Part shown: one piece after another, positions 52,801-61,595 of the stretch
Layout: every line of letters starts with the position of its first letter
How positions within the stretch are numbered: position 1 is the stretch's first letter
DNA from: Corydoras sp. C115
Lineage: Eukaryota; Chordata; Actinopteri; Siluriformes; Callichthyidae
Assembly: GCA_019802505.1 (NCBI GenBank)
Contig: JAFMOC010000093.1
Location: 186,001-250,000, forward strand
Reading direction: 5' to 3'
DNA: 64,000 nucleotides
Notes under the pieces: model-generated
Databases searched by the model: none
What the model was told of the DNA's origin: nothing
Seen by the model: the letters and a program-made list of their open reading frames with translations, nothing else
Position numbers and translations under genes: made by a program

Positions 52801-55800
52801 AAAGCGAAAAATCCCAAACCCAGATTATACTAAACTGACTGGAGAGTCAAAATCCAAAACAAATATTTAATTTAGAAACCCTAATTTAATGGTATTGGTT
52901 CTACATCTGGGAAACAAGCAATGTCATTGCAATCTGAATTCACTACAGTAAATCTACTGCAAAAGCAAACGCCTTTGTTTACTTTATGTACTATGTACTA
53001 ATGAGGTAGTATGAAGCATATGCAATTCTGTAAACAATGATGTGTCTACTAGTCACTTATAAAAATGGATTAATTGGAGTTTTTAAAAAATGGACACATC
53101 TACATAAATTTTTCTATTTTTTTAAATTGTATACTAATGGGTGGCTTAGTGGTTAGCACGTTCCCCTCTCAGCACTATGGATTCCTGGTTCGGATCCCCA
53201 TCTGGGTGGAGTTTCCATGTTCTCCCCGTGTCCAGGTGGGTTTCCTCCGGGTTCTCCGGTTTCCTCCCACAGTCCAAAAACATGGATCAAATCAATTGAG
53301 TTCTCCAAATTGCCCCATGTAGAGTGTGTTTGTGTGCGTGTCTATGTGAGTGAGTGTGTGCCCAGCGATAGATTGGAACCCTGTCCTGGGTGTATCTGCC
53401 CAGTGCCCGAAACGTTCTCCCCTGGATGGGCATGGAGAACCCCACCGCAACCCTAATATAGGATAAAGCGGAAGATAATGAATGAATGTATACTAATGAC
53501 CAACCAGGTTTTATTGCTCTTGCTGATTTGTGTAGCCTGTTAACCAGTATTAATCAGGGAGTATTGGTATCCAAGCAAAACAGTGTACTTTATTTATCAA
53601 CTGTGTTCTAACTATACTATGACTCAGGGAAACAGCACAGGGTGACTCACCTGTCGATGCGGAGACGGTGGCGGGTTCGCTCTTCTTCCTTCCCTGCTCA
53701 GCAGTAAGGGATATGGTGTACAGCATGCCAGGACTGAGGTTTCTCAGAATGTAGGTACTGGCACTACTTGGAATCTCTAGCTCGGCCCGGTGGCCATCGG
53801 CAGACACAAACACCAGTCTGTACATATTTATCTTGGCCAATGGTCTTCTCCATTTTAGCGTCAGCGAAGTTTCTGAAGTCTCACTCACTTCCAGATCTTT
53901 AGGAGAATCAAGGTCTGAAGGGGATGGAAGGTAAGGTTCAGAATAATGATTGGTTATGATTGGCTAACAGTTCTGTGATTTAAAGAGCCAGGAACACCCT
54001 TTCCTTTCTAAGATCGCAATCCAGTTTTGATCGCATGGCCCCTGACTGTGGGTCTCTGTGTAATCACAGGGATCACTTTACGTCAGTTTCTGTCTTCTTT
54101 TGTCTCAGATTCAGCAGAAGAACTCCTCGGTCTGCCATTATTTTAAAACTTTAGCACCATATAAAACCAATGTCTGTGTTTAGAATTTTAAAATTGCTCA
54201 AGTTTGTTTTCCCCTTAACGCTGATTATTGAACTTTGAAATTTCAGTACAGCTTAGGAGTTTAAGATTTTCAAGGTATTTTGGAGAATATCAAAGCGAGA
54301 GCATCAAAGCTACCAATGCCTGTATATGGTTCACATTGAAGCCGCTCACCAGTCACAGCATTGGTGGTGGTAGGAACACTTTCCTTCTCCTCCTTGATTG
54401 CAGTCACTCCCATTCCATACTCAGTTCCAGGCCTGAGACCTAAAAAAGAAGTTGAATTAATCGATGCAGCCTTTATGAGCCTTTTCAGCACCTAGTGGAA
54501 ATTTAAATCCATCACTGGGGCCAGAGATTTAGAATAGCTAAAAACTCGCTGCTTTCATAAGTGTGTGACAAAGTTAATACAGTGTATCAGAAAATAAGGC
54601 GATTGTCAACATTCAAAACTAAATTTTAAAAATTAACCACAGATAAATAAACATGTGTAGTTTCATAGGATGAAGCAGCTGAATGAAACACAGCCGTGGA
54701 TGAATGAAAGTCATTTAATGAGCAACGTTTAAAGTCTTTTTTACCATTGTATTAAAGAGACTGACGTGTTATATTTACTGAGTTACAAAAAGCTTCTCTA
54801 ATAAAAGGCTTAGTCTAATTCTCTGCATTTATCTTTTTAATATCACTCTATATGCTGCAGAGGTCATGGCACAGAAGGCTCTCTGCATCAAATTGCACCT
54901 TATACACAGGAAAATTCCATTATCAATAAAATCACAAGGGTGACTGCAATTACAGCTCCATGTGTAAAAGCCATGAGTGAAAAGTGAAGGCTGAGCATGA
55001 GTGTGACATGCTTAATACAGTCACTGCTTCACAAAGGACGCAGGCTTCTCAAGGACAAAGGAACAGCGAAAGGATTTAGTACACATTTCTATATATTTCA
55101 ACGCTCATTAAAATTGTTCTGGTTCTAAACACATTTGAAGAATGTCAGTGGACGTTACTGATGGAAAGTGATGAAAGATTTTCTATGATTATAATGTCCG
55201 TTCACCTAGTTGGTCTTCATTTATGGTAAATTCTCTGATTGTTATATTAAATGACCCTTACCTGTAATCTTGGCTTGAGTGGTGTCTTCTAGGCCTGATG
55301 GGAACGTGAGCTCCCCGTGTTCCCCTCCCGACAGTGGACCGTATTTGATTCGGTAGCTGGGGACATTGGCTTCACTGTTTTTCCACTCTAGTGTAATGCT
55401 TGTGTCAGTCTCTTCCATCACTTGTAGGTTGGAAGGGGCATCCAGGTCTGAAATGTGAGCCATTGTTCTACATCAAGTTCTACATCAATGACCTACTGAA
55501 TTATTACTGGTTTTAGTTGGAACCTGGTCTCACAAAGCTATTCTACACATGAAGGATGTTTTTACCTGTTGTGAAGGTCTCATACACAGGGACACTTGTC
55601 ATTTCCCCACGGCGAGCCATGAGCGACACGGTGTACTCTGTGTCTGGATAAAGCTTAGAGAGGTGGTGCTGAGTGTCCACCGAAGAAAGCTCTACAGTGT
55701 GGGGGTCTGATAAGTCTGTGATTGGACTGTATGACATAGAAATGCCATCCACCTGAGCTAAGGGCTGGGACCAGGTGATCAGGGCAGTCGTGTCTGTGAC

Positions 55801-58800
55801 ATCACGCACCTTCACCTGACTTGGGGCATCAATCTCTACAGAAAACAAGGAGATAATACGATAATATTCTGTTAATAACTCTACACAGTTTTAATGAAAC
55901 CATCAGAGGTTTGGTTTTGAGAATAATCAGCTGGTCGCTGCCTACAAACTAATATGTTGACTTCGACATAATCCGCCTAGAGAGTTGTGCTTATAGAAGG
56001 TCACTGAATTAAATAACATGTCAGTTTAAAATTATGCATTCTTGAAAAGTAAATGGAGGCTCCCTGGGGAACACATTTGCCTCATGAGACTCTGCGGTGT
56101 GCTGTATTCCTTCTGCGAGTTGGAGATAGAAACGGTAATTCAGCTTTTCAGCTCGAGGCAGAGTTTATTCGGTCCTCTTGAGAGAGAAGTGAAGCTTCCA
56201 AGAGGCAGTACTGACTTTCAACTACATGTTTTCTTTCCAAACTCATATTTAATGTAAGAGACATGCAGAAAAACATAATGACTTACTGTACACTGTCAAC
56301 ATCGGCTGATAATCTCTAAAAATGAATAATATTCTTTGACAGGTAATACAGTACCAATCAGTTCGGACACACCCCTTACTTGCTCCGTTGTCCATTTCCT
56401 CCACTTATCATACAGATGGACTTTGTAGTTTTAAAATTACAGACTGTAGTCCATCTGTGTTCTTTGTGTTTGTTAGTCCCCTGTTGGTTCTCTGTTCTCT
56501 ATTGTTCAGGACAATCACAGAGCAGGTATCATTTGGGTGGTGGATCGTTTATTGTCACTTCTGCAGTGACACTGATGTGGTGAGGGGGTTTTAGTGCAGC
56601 AGTGCATCTGTAGTTTCATTTAAACACCTCAGTGACACTGCAGGAATACATACCTCTGGCTGATCATACATAAAAATCATTTATGCACGATACATATTGC
56701 AGGTGCAAGTGACACTAAAAGCACTTTATGCCTTTATGACTTGCAAGTTAAAATAAAGGCATATGCTGTGTAAATAATAGCTTTTATAGGCTGCTTACGT
56801 GTCACCACATTTTTGCTCGCTGGAGGACCACGAGTGTTGTTCTTCAGCACCTCAAGTTTAACCTCATACTCCTGGCCAGGTCCTAATCCAGATTGCTCGA
56901 ACATGGTGTCAGGTGGACTTAAAGAGTTCAGAATTTCTCCATTTTCTTCTTTCTGCCATTTTGGAGAAACAATAGGTCAATGTTAATATTGATTAATACA
57001 AAATTCAACAACACAAAAGTTTATGCCAGATCCTTAGTCTCTCAGTTAATACATTACGGCTAGGGATAGAATGCCAACGAGAATTGTAGAAGCAAAGCGC
57101 TATGCTCATGATTTATTAAGTAAAGGAACAGTCTGTTTTTTGGCATGTTGAAGGCGACAATTATCATGAGAGCATTTTCCTGACCGTGCATTTTACCAGT
57201 GCTGGGTGAGGGCAGCGTGCATTAATTCGCCACCCTTCTTTGTGTGCTTATTGATGGACATGCGCAGCCCTGATCACACATTAAACACTTTAAGTATGAA
57301 CAAACCAGACTTTTTCATCTCACATCTAAAAAACTAAAATTCCAACAAACCTTATTTGTTTCAGAACCTTAAAGCCTTATTAGCAGAGTAAAAGCTGTTA
57401 CAGCGGCCAATTCCGAATGGCTGTCAGACAACCTGTAATGTATGGGAGTCCCAATATTTCTGTTCATATAGTGTCCATATACTGCATTAGAAATTCTAGA
57501 CAGACAGTATGTCTTTGTGTCCTTTTATATGTTTATTTTCCCAATGGAACAAGATGAAACAACGCACAATCACAAAGGATGGTCGATTCTGTGAATTCAA
57601 CAATCTCATGAAATACAGGGAAATTAGAGAGATCCTGAAAAGAGTAAACACTTGGAACTTTCAATCACATCCACTTGGATGTGAGTGTTGCACTTTAAAG
57701 TGAAGGGCTTGTTTGGCTTCGACAGCCTCAAACTTGATGCATGAATGAAGCTGCCAAATTACGTTTAAAGAATGGAGTATAGGGCAACACGCTTTGCATG
57801 CATTGACAGGGAGCTATTTTTTGAATTTGCTTAAACTCTTGGAAAAATAAAAGCGATGTAAGGAACGGTGCCGGCCTGTTGCACATGGTCACCAGATTTC
57901 TGCCAGAAGTGTCTTAGGGGTGAAACAAAACCCCATACAGAAGCCTTTGCATATTGGCACAACCTGACTATTTTCCACAGGGCAACCGATACACTGTCCC
58001 ATACTGAACAATTACTGGCACACAAAAAAGCTCCTATTACTCGTGGTTATTTGTACCGCACATTTTGGTGTAATGCGAGACTCTGGCTGGTTTATAGTGT
58101 GCAATAAGCAGCAATGTACTTACTGTGTTCCTGAAGATGAGGTTCCAGCCGTCAAATGGGATATTCAGAGGGTCCCACTGAACCTCCACAGATGTCTCTC
58201 TCACAGACTTAAACTTGAGTCCTTCAGGCTTTGGAAGATCTAACAAGGTGGTTAGAATGATGTGGTACATTTTATTCCACTGTTTAGATTTGGGCAGTTC
58301 ATTTATTTACCATACACTATATGGACATCCCAGTTTAAGTATGCCCCCCTCCCTTGCAGCCGCAAGAGCTTCCACTTTTCTGGTCAGTCTTTCCATAACA
58401 CTGTGGAAATTTTTAACAATTCATCCAGAAGTGCTGATTTGGATGGGAGGACCAGGTTCACAATATTTATTCTAGTTCATCCCAAATAAGTGTAATAGGG
58501 TACAGATCCAGTTCCTTTGCACCAAACTTACCCAGCAATGTTTCTGTGGAGTCTGATTAGTTTACAGAAAAACAGAAAAGAGGCTTCCCTAAATTGTTTC
58601 CACAATGTTAAAAGCCTAAGATGCTTGAATATATACATATTTAAAACAACTGCAACACCCACATTTAATAAATTCATTTGTCCATATAGTGTATTTCTAA
58701 GCAACAAGACTGACTTACGTGTTGCTACCCTGGCACTGACAGGAATACTCATCTTGTTGTTAAGAACAGCATACACGCTGATTAGGTATTCCACCCCAGG

Positions 58801-61595
58801 CTCCAGCTCCCTTATGGTGGCAGTTCGCTCCTCACCAGTCACTCGCATGTCCAACTCCAAACCACCAGGGGCAGTAGGCACATAGGTTATCAGATATTCT
58901 GTTACCTGTACCTCGTTGACCCAGGATACATCTACAGTCTCTGGGGTGATTTGGGTTATAGTCAGATCTTTTGGTGGGGTGACTGGGGGCAGAGGTAGAA
59001 TAAAGACACATTTGGTCATTCAGTTGTGCATTTAATGTAAAGGTATGTACCAGTTTCATCTTTTAAAAATTGTATTCTGTATTTGCTGTATGGTGCATCT
59101 GGTTGCTAGTTGAAGCTGGTAAAATGGACACAGTGTAGAAATAATGGGATTAACATAATACATTAACTAGTAAGTTTATTTTACTTGATGTTTGGAAGTA
59201 CCAAATAAGAGCAAGGGTTGACTTACTGTCAGAGCAGTCATCTCCAGTGAAACCTAACTCACAGATGCACATGCCATTTAGACAGTGGCCTTTGTCATTG
59301 CAGTTCCCTGGGCAGGTGAGTTCGGAGCAGTCGACCCCAGTGTAGCCCTCATAGCAAATACACGTTCCATCGTTACAATATCCACGGTCCTGGCAGTTGT
59401 TAGGGCAGGTTTTTTCACTACAGTCCTCTCCTGTGAAACCTTTACTGCAAACACACTGCCCCTTGACACAGTGCCCCTGATTGTGACAGTTATTCGGACA
59501 TGTGAGCTCATTGCAGTCTTTGCCTGTGAAACCAGCATGACAAACACAGTGGCCATCCACACAATCGCCATGGTCATGGCAGTCATTGGGGCAGGTCTTG
59601 ATGCTGCAGTCTTCCCCTGTGAAGCCCTGTTTGCAAACGCACTTTCCATTAACACAGTGCCCTCGGTTGTGACAGTTATTCGGACATGTGAGCTCATTGC
59701 ACTCTTTGCCTGTGTATCCAGCATGACAAACACAGTGGCCATCCACACATTCACCATGGTCATGGCAGTCATTGGGGCAGGTCTTGATGCTGCAGTCTTC
59801 TCCTGTGAAGCCCTGCTTGCATACACATTTTCCATTGACACAGTGCCCCCGGTTGTGGCAGTTATTTAAACAAGTGAGCTCACCGCAGTCTTTGCCTGTG
59901 TAGCCAGCATGACAAACACAGTGACCATCCACACATTCACCATGGTCATGGCAGTCATTGGGGCAGGTCTTGATGCTGCAGTCGTCCCCTGTAAAGCCCT
60001 GCTTGCAAATGCACTTTCCATTGACACAGCGGCCGTGGTTCTGACAGTTGTTGGGACAGGAAAGTTCAGAGCAGTCATCACCTTCATACCCAAAATCGCA
60101 TATGCATTTGCCATTCACACATTTGCCGCGATCATTGCAGTTGTCGGGACAGGAGAGGATACTGCAATCTTCGCCTTCGTATCCAGATTCACATATGCAT
60201 TCACCATTCACACATTTGCCCCGATTAGTGCAATTTTCAGGGCAAGAGATGACACTGCAATCTTCTCCTTCATATCCAGGGTCACATATGCATTTACCAT
60301 TCACACATTTGCCTTGATCATTGCAATTGTCAGGGCAGGAAAGGATGCTGCAATCTTCCCCTTGGAATCCCAGCTCACATACGCATTTGCCGTTAACGCA
60401 GCGGCCCCTCTCACTGCAGTGGTTGAGGCATGTCAGCATGGAGCAGTCTTCTCCAGCATAGCCAATATTGCATGCACATTTACCGTTAACACAGATGCCC
60501 TTGTTGTTACAATTTCCGGGGCAGGTAATCTCACCACAGTCTTCCCCAGTGAAGCCATCATCGCAGTAGCAGGTCCCATTGATACAACGGCCTCGGTCAA
60601 AGCAGTCATTGGGACAAATAAGCTCAGAGCAGTCAAAGCCTGTCCAGGGTTCAGCGCATACGCATTCTCCATCCACACAGCTTCCTCTACCCAAGCAGTT
60701 GTTTAAACAGTTACTCATGGAGCAGTCCTCTCCTGTAAAACCTTCTGCACAGATGCAAGCCCCATCAATGCATTCACCATTGTCACCACAGTCTACAGGA
60801 CACAGCTCCGTTGCACAGTCTTCACCCCCGAAGCCCTCAAAGCAGATGCACTTGCCGTCCACACAGCGACCTTGGTCCTGACAGAAATTTGGACATTCGG
60901 ATTCAGAGCAGTTCGGCCCCTTCCAGCCAGGTTCACAAACACATCCACAGACATCAGTGCTGTAGTTCCCATGGCCACTGCAGTATGGCTTGGTGGTGAT
61001 CTCGCCTAATAAACAGGAGACAGAAGAAAACCAACTCATGAGTCATCTGAGCAACAATGAACAAAATATGCGCAGAATAAAGGTCAAATCAACAAGCAGG
61101 TTCTTTTTAGTATTCCAACTCACCGGTGAGCTGAGCTCCACAGCAGCCAGCCCCTCCAGTGCACTGCTCCCTGAGGCTAGACATTTCAGCTTCCAGCAGC
61201 TCCAGTCTGTTCAAGAGGTCCTTCAGATCTGGCATGTGGTTATCACATCCACAAGCCTGCTTAGGTATGTTTATTCTGTGAGTAAAGACTATCTGGTTCT
61301 CTCCATCCAACGTATGCTCAATGTGCTGCTCACTCGGGACAGACTTGGGCTTCATTTCCGATGCTCCTGGTGAATCTAGGTCCACTGAGCACAGGGAATT
61401 CGATGGGACATTAATGTTGTAAACGTGGTTGAAGACCACTGGTTGGTCTGGATTAGGCAAAGTCATGTTCTCTGATTTGGGTGCTGTTAAAGACTCGCGT
61501 CGGTGCCTGATCATTCTCTTCACCAGACCAGCCCTTGAGAGATCCAGAAGAATGGCGAAAGCCACACAGGCCAGAAGCAGGCCTCGTAACCCCAT
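35801..61595 (-). CDS. tnc: Tenascin-C, complete coding region in 22 exons
   Basis: Secreted hexameric extracellular-matrix glycoprotein that modulates cell adhesion. Coding exons, in transcript order: 61595-61124, 61005-59227, 58982-58719, 58239-58124, 56952-56799, 55835-55566, 55447-55262, 54439-54350, 53914-53651, 48716-48447, 43970-43698, 42732-42610, 41146-41003, 40661-40542, 40408-40265, 40128-39998, 39437-39305, 38300-38149, 37996-37900, 36963-36802, 36704-36541, 35911-35801. All junctions are GT-AG and the sum is 5619 nt, divisible by three, giving 1872 residues. The order is signal peptide, assembly domain, half EGF plus 18 EGF repeats, ten FNIII domains and a fibrinogen globe. The C-terminal GVNWFHWKGHEHSI stretch and the RRKRS end match tenascin-C rather than tenascin-R, W or X. 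FNIII domains 1, 3 and 5 are single exons while 2, 4, 6, 7 and 8 are split in two, as in known tenascin-C genes. Junctions were read by eye, so an extra cassette exon could have been missed. Confidence 0.96.
36295..36445 (+). repeat. Fragment of a dispersed DNA-transposon family
   Basis: Begins TTATATGGACAAAAGTATCA with GGACACCT, a sequence widely dispersed in fish genomes, and runs through a diverged body. It shares the TATGGAC end with the element at 58315-58691. It lies in the last tnc intron. Confidence 0.55.
37231..37581 (+). repeat. Full-length SINE in a tnc intron
   Basis: Flanked by a perfect 14-bp duplication GAGTTTCTAAGCGG (37217-37230 and 37582-37595). Antisense to tnc, between fibrinogen exons 37996-37900 and 36963-36802. 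Confidence 0.93.
38451..38516. repeat. 20-21-bp minisatellite in a tnc intron
   Basis: Three copies of TGTTGTATTGTACATTGTAA. It explains the MYNTTLT repeat in the minus-strand ORF upstream of the fibrinogen exon, which is not coding there. Confidence 0.9.
38595..38998 (+). repeat. L2-type LINE 3' end with ORF2 C-terminus
   Basis: The plus frame 38595-38825 reads HRTWSDRAFSVVAPSLWNAL then FKSLLKTHLFRIAF, the usual C-terminal motif of L2-clade non-LTR retrotransposon ORF2 proteins. It is followed by a short 3' UTR ending AGCGCTATATAAATAAAAT and a (TTA)n tract. The rest of the element is missing. It lies in the tnc intron before the fibrinogen domain, antisense to tnc. Confidence 0.8.
38984..39064 (+). 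repeat. (ATT)n microsatellite
   Basis: About 80 bp of TTA repeats with one G interruption, continuing directly from the LINE tail; probably expanded from the element's own 3' repeat. Confidence 0.95.
39305..40128 (-). CDS. tnc: tnc FNIII domain 8 (two exons)
   Basis: Halves 40128-39998 (LDSPLDLTASNIQTESAMLT, ITGYILTYESADGTIR) and 39437-39305 (EVVLSPTSTSYGMNQLSAST, LQALSGPLRSPIISTVFTT). This matches tenascin-C FNIII-8 and joins the fibrinogen domain through T-T-I-G. The donor of the second half is gtgagt. Confidence 0.92.
40265..40661 (-). CDS. tnc: tnc FNIII domain 7 (two exons)
   Basis: Halves 40661-40542 (LDKPQGLMAVNITDTEALLL, ATVDGYVITYSADS) and 40408-40265 (VPPVMERVSGNIVEFEMSSL, EYSVKVYAVKESAKS). 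The donor gtaatg is non-consensus at two positions but gives the correct join to the conserved VSGN strand. The intron is 133 nt. Confidence 0.92.
41003..42732 (-). CDS. tnc: tnc FNIII domain 6 (two exons)
   Basis: Halves 42732-42610 (LGTPKGIRFSDVTDTSANVH, VDSYQVTYVPINGG) and 41146-41003 (SPRTVTVDGEESKAVLSNLT, VISVKGLEESDPASDRFTT). The codon GGA is split across the junction and the join gives a canonical tenascin FNIII-6. The acceptor of the first half has a weak pyrimidine tract (tatatacaag). Confidence 0.92.
41555..41612 (+). repeat. Short widely dispersed fish repeat
   Basis: CATTTAGCAGACGCTTTTAT followed by CCAAAGCGACTTACAAATGA, a sequence seen repeatedly in teleost genomes. The edges are unclear. 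Confidence 0.6.
42290..42540 (+). repeat. Second SINE-like family, in a tnc intron
   Basis: Contains a degenerate B-box-like GGTTTGATTGCC, then GGGCAAGGCATCTAGCCCCA and a tail with GTGTGTTTCACTGCATGGAT and GGGTTAAATGTGGAGGA. The tail recurs at 52110-52200 (GTGTTTCACTGCACAGGTGG), so it is a dispersed fish repeat distinct from the main SINE. Confidence 0.55.
43698..43970 (-). CDS. tnc: tnc candidate cassette FNIII exon, second (A/D-like)
   Basis: A 273-nt single-exon FNIII domain: AVEHLFVSNIKPSGFMLQWT, FETFLIKISDTEG, VVSGLAEAVEYNIELFGR. Both boundaries are phase 1 and it matches the spliced-repeat class of tenascin-C. Together with the 48447-48716 exon it makes only two candidate variable domains, against nine in human. 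Confidence 0.9.
43971..48446. other. Large tnc intron between cassette exons
   Basis: About 4.5 kb with no FNIII-like ORF. It holds the dispersed repeat at 44380-44900, a poly(T) run at about 46628-46643 and a non-repetitive, GC-richer stretch at 46060-46330. Confidence 0.6.
44380..44900 (+). repeat. Diverged dispersed repeat in the tnc cassette intron
   Basis: Opens with CTGGCCACTTTATTAGGTAC and continues with ACTGACATGGTGGTGCTG, AATAATCCACTGACC and TTACAAGGTG blocks that are common in fish repeats. Related pieces are at about 34023-34260, 37020-37140 and 56349-56660. No coding capacity is seen. Confidence 0.6.
48447..48716 (-). CDS. tnc: tnc candidate cassette FNIII exon, first (A/D-like)
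   Basis: A 270-nt exon encoding a full FNIII domain: LVGSLTISDVSWDSFNISW, FEGFLIQVADADG, LPITGLSPNTFYRVTLYG. Both ends are phase 1, so skipping keeps the frame. It lies in the position of the alternatively spliced FNIII block of other tenascin-C genes, isolated by introns of about 4.9 and 4.5 kb. Cassette use is inferred from position and phase only. Confidence 0.9.
49140..49560. promoter_or_regulatory. Candidate intronic regulatory element in tnc
   Basis: About 420 bp of high-complexity, GC-richer sequence in an AT-rich intron, without an FNIII-like ORF or recognisable repeat. It has several homeodomain-type TAAT/ATTA cores in similar contexts (CCATTAAC, TATTAATGG, GCCATTAATT). The call rests only on composition and motif clustering. 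Confidence 0.3.
49797..49873. repeat. (TA)n microsatellite
   Basis: About 38 TA units in the intron between tnc FNIII-5 and the first cassette exon. Confidence 0.97.
52110..52205 (+). repeat. Tail fragment of the second SINE-like family
   Basis: Shares GTGTGTTTCACTGCA and GGGTTAAATGTG with 42470-42500. Only the 3' part is present. It lies in the intron between FNIII-5 and the first cassette exon of tnc. Confidence 0.5.
53140..53487 (+). repeat. Nearly full-length SINE in a tnc intron
   Basis: Flanked by GTATACTAATG (53129-53139 and 53488-53498). It lacks the first few bases (begins GGTGGCTTAGTGG). Antisense to tnc, about 165 bp from the FNIII-5 exon. Confidence 0.92.
53651..53914 (-). CDS. 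tnc: tnc FNIII domain 5 (single exon)
   Basis: An 88-codon exon, flanked by ag and gtgagt, encoding LDSPKDLEVSETSETSLTLK, PLAKINMYRLVF and LTAEQGRKKSEPATV. This matches tenascin-C FNIII-5, the last constitutive domain before the alternatively spliced region. The basic surface (WRRPLAK, QGRKKSEP) fits the heparin-binding role known for this domain. Confidence 0.94.
54350..55447 (-). CDS. tnc: tnc FNIII domain 4 (two exons)
   Basis: Halves 55447-55262 (LDAPSNLQVMEETDTSITLE, SYRIKYGPLSGGEHGE) and 54439-54350 (GLRPGTEYGMGVTAIKEEKE). The join restores the tenascin-C FNIII-4 pattern, including the near-invariant LRPGTEYG turn. The intron of about 0.82 kb has no other recognisable content. Confidence 0.93.
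55566..55835 (-). CDS. tnc: tnc FNIII domain 3 (single exon, RGD replaced by RGE)
   Basis: A 270-nt exon encoding DAPSQVKVRDVTDTTALITW, PLAQVDGISMSY and DTEYTVSLMARRGEMTS. In mammalian tenascin-C this domain carries the RGD tripeptide and the nearby AEIDGIEL integrin site. Here the codons CGT GGG GAA read RGE, and the second motif reads AQVDGISM. Confidence 0.95.
56349..56660 (+). repeat. Dispersed repeat in a tnc intron
   Basis: Starts ACCAATCAGTTCGGACACACC and includes GATGGACTTTGTAGTTTTAA and ACAGAGCAGGT, shared with 33378-33440. A related start, CCAGTCAAAAGTTTGGACAC, is at about 17856. Function unknown. Confidence 0.55.
56799..58239 (-). CDS. tnc: tnc FNIII domain 2 (two exons)
   Basis: Exon halves 58239-58124 (LPKPEGLKFKSVRETSVEVQ, ending in RNT) and 56952-56799 (KEENGEILNSLSPP through GLGPGQEYEVKLEVLKNNTR). 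They join in phase 0 and match tenascin-C FNIII-2. The intron of about 1.17 kb contains fragments of a dispersed repeat near 57440-57490. Confidence 0.93.
58315..58691. mobile_element. Non-autonomous DNA transposon (MITE-like) in a tnc intron
   Basis: Perfect 12-bp terminal inverted repeats CACTATATGGAC (58315-58326) and GTCCATATAGTG (58680-58691), each flanked by TA (58313-58314, 58692-58693), a Tc1/mariner-like target. The 377-bp interior has no transposase ORF. It sits between the FNIII-1 and FNIII-2 exons, with its edge about 25 bp from the FNIII-1 donor. Relatives with similar ends are at about 36298 and 57470. Confidence 0.75.
58719..58982 (-). CDS. tnc: tnc FNIII domain 1 (single exon)
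   Basis: An 88-codon exon flanked by ag and gtaagt. It encodes PPKDLTITQITPETVDVSW through LEPGVEYLISVYAVLNNK and SIPVSARVAT, the tenascin-C FNIII-1 pattern with the conserved Trp, Tyr and Leu core positions. Both ends are phase 1. Confidence 0.95.
59227..61005 (-). CDS. tnc: tnc coding exon 2: half EGF plus 18 EGF-like repeats
   Basis: A single 1779-nt exon. After a tenascin-type half EGF (YCSGHGNYSTDVCGCVCEPG) there are 18 consecutive 31-residue tenascin EGF-like modules with the spacing CPxxCxxxGxCxxGxCxCxxGxxGxDC. Repeats 10-11, 12-13 and 14-15 form three near-identical two-module units of 62 residues (186 bp), alternating a CKQGFTG module with a CHAGYTG or CHAGFTG module. Repeats 4 and 5 (FDRGRCINGTCYC) match the vertebrate tenascin-C sequence closely. 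Mammalian tenascin-C has 14.5 modules, so this array is longer. The opposite strand is open over long stretches, which is a by-product of the repetitive codon use. Confidence 0.96.
61124..61595 (-). CDS. tnc: tnc coding exon 1: signal peptide, propeptide and coiled-coil assembly domain
   Basis: Residues 1 to about 22 form a hydrophobic signal peptide ending near DLSRA. A basic RHRR stretch follows at about residues 30-33, where mammalian tenascin-C has its basic propeptide end. The middle holds the conserved blocks VVFNHVYNINVP and GENQIVFTHRINIP. Near the end are ACGC, a leucine heptad run (DLKDLLNRLELLEAEMSSLR) and EQCTGGAGCC, the coiled coil and cysteines that trimerise and then join trimers into a hexabrachion. 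The ATG at 61593-61595 is the first Met before the signal peptide. The intron to exon 2 is only 118 nt (61006-61123). Confidence 0.95.

Noticed and set aside
59278..59841. 187-residue minus-strand ORF within the EGF exon
   Set aside because: It is another reading frame of the same exon, rich in repeated MVN-type motifs, with no start context or splice support.
59285..60706. Long plus-strand ORFs (194 and 265 residues) opposite the tnc EGF exon
   Set aside because: They mirror the EGF repeat periodicity and lack any domain. The absence of stops follows from the repeated codon pattern of the real EGF exon.
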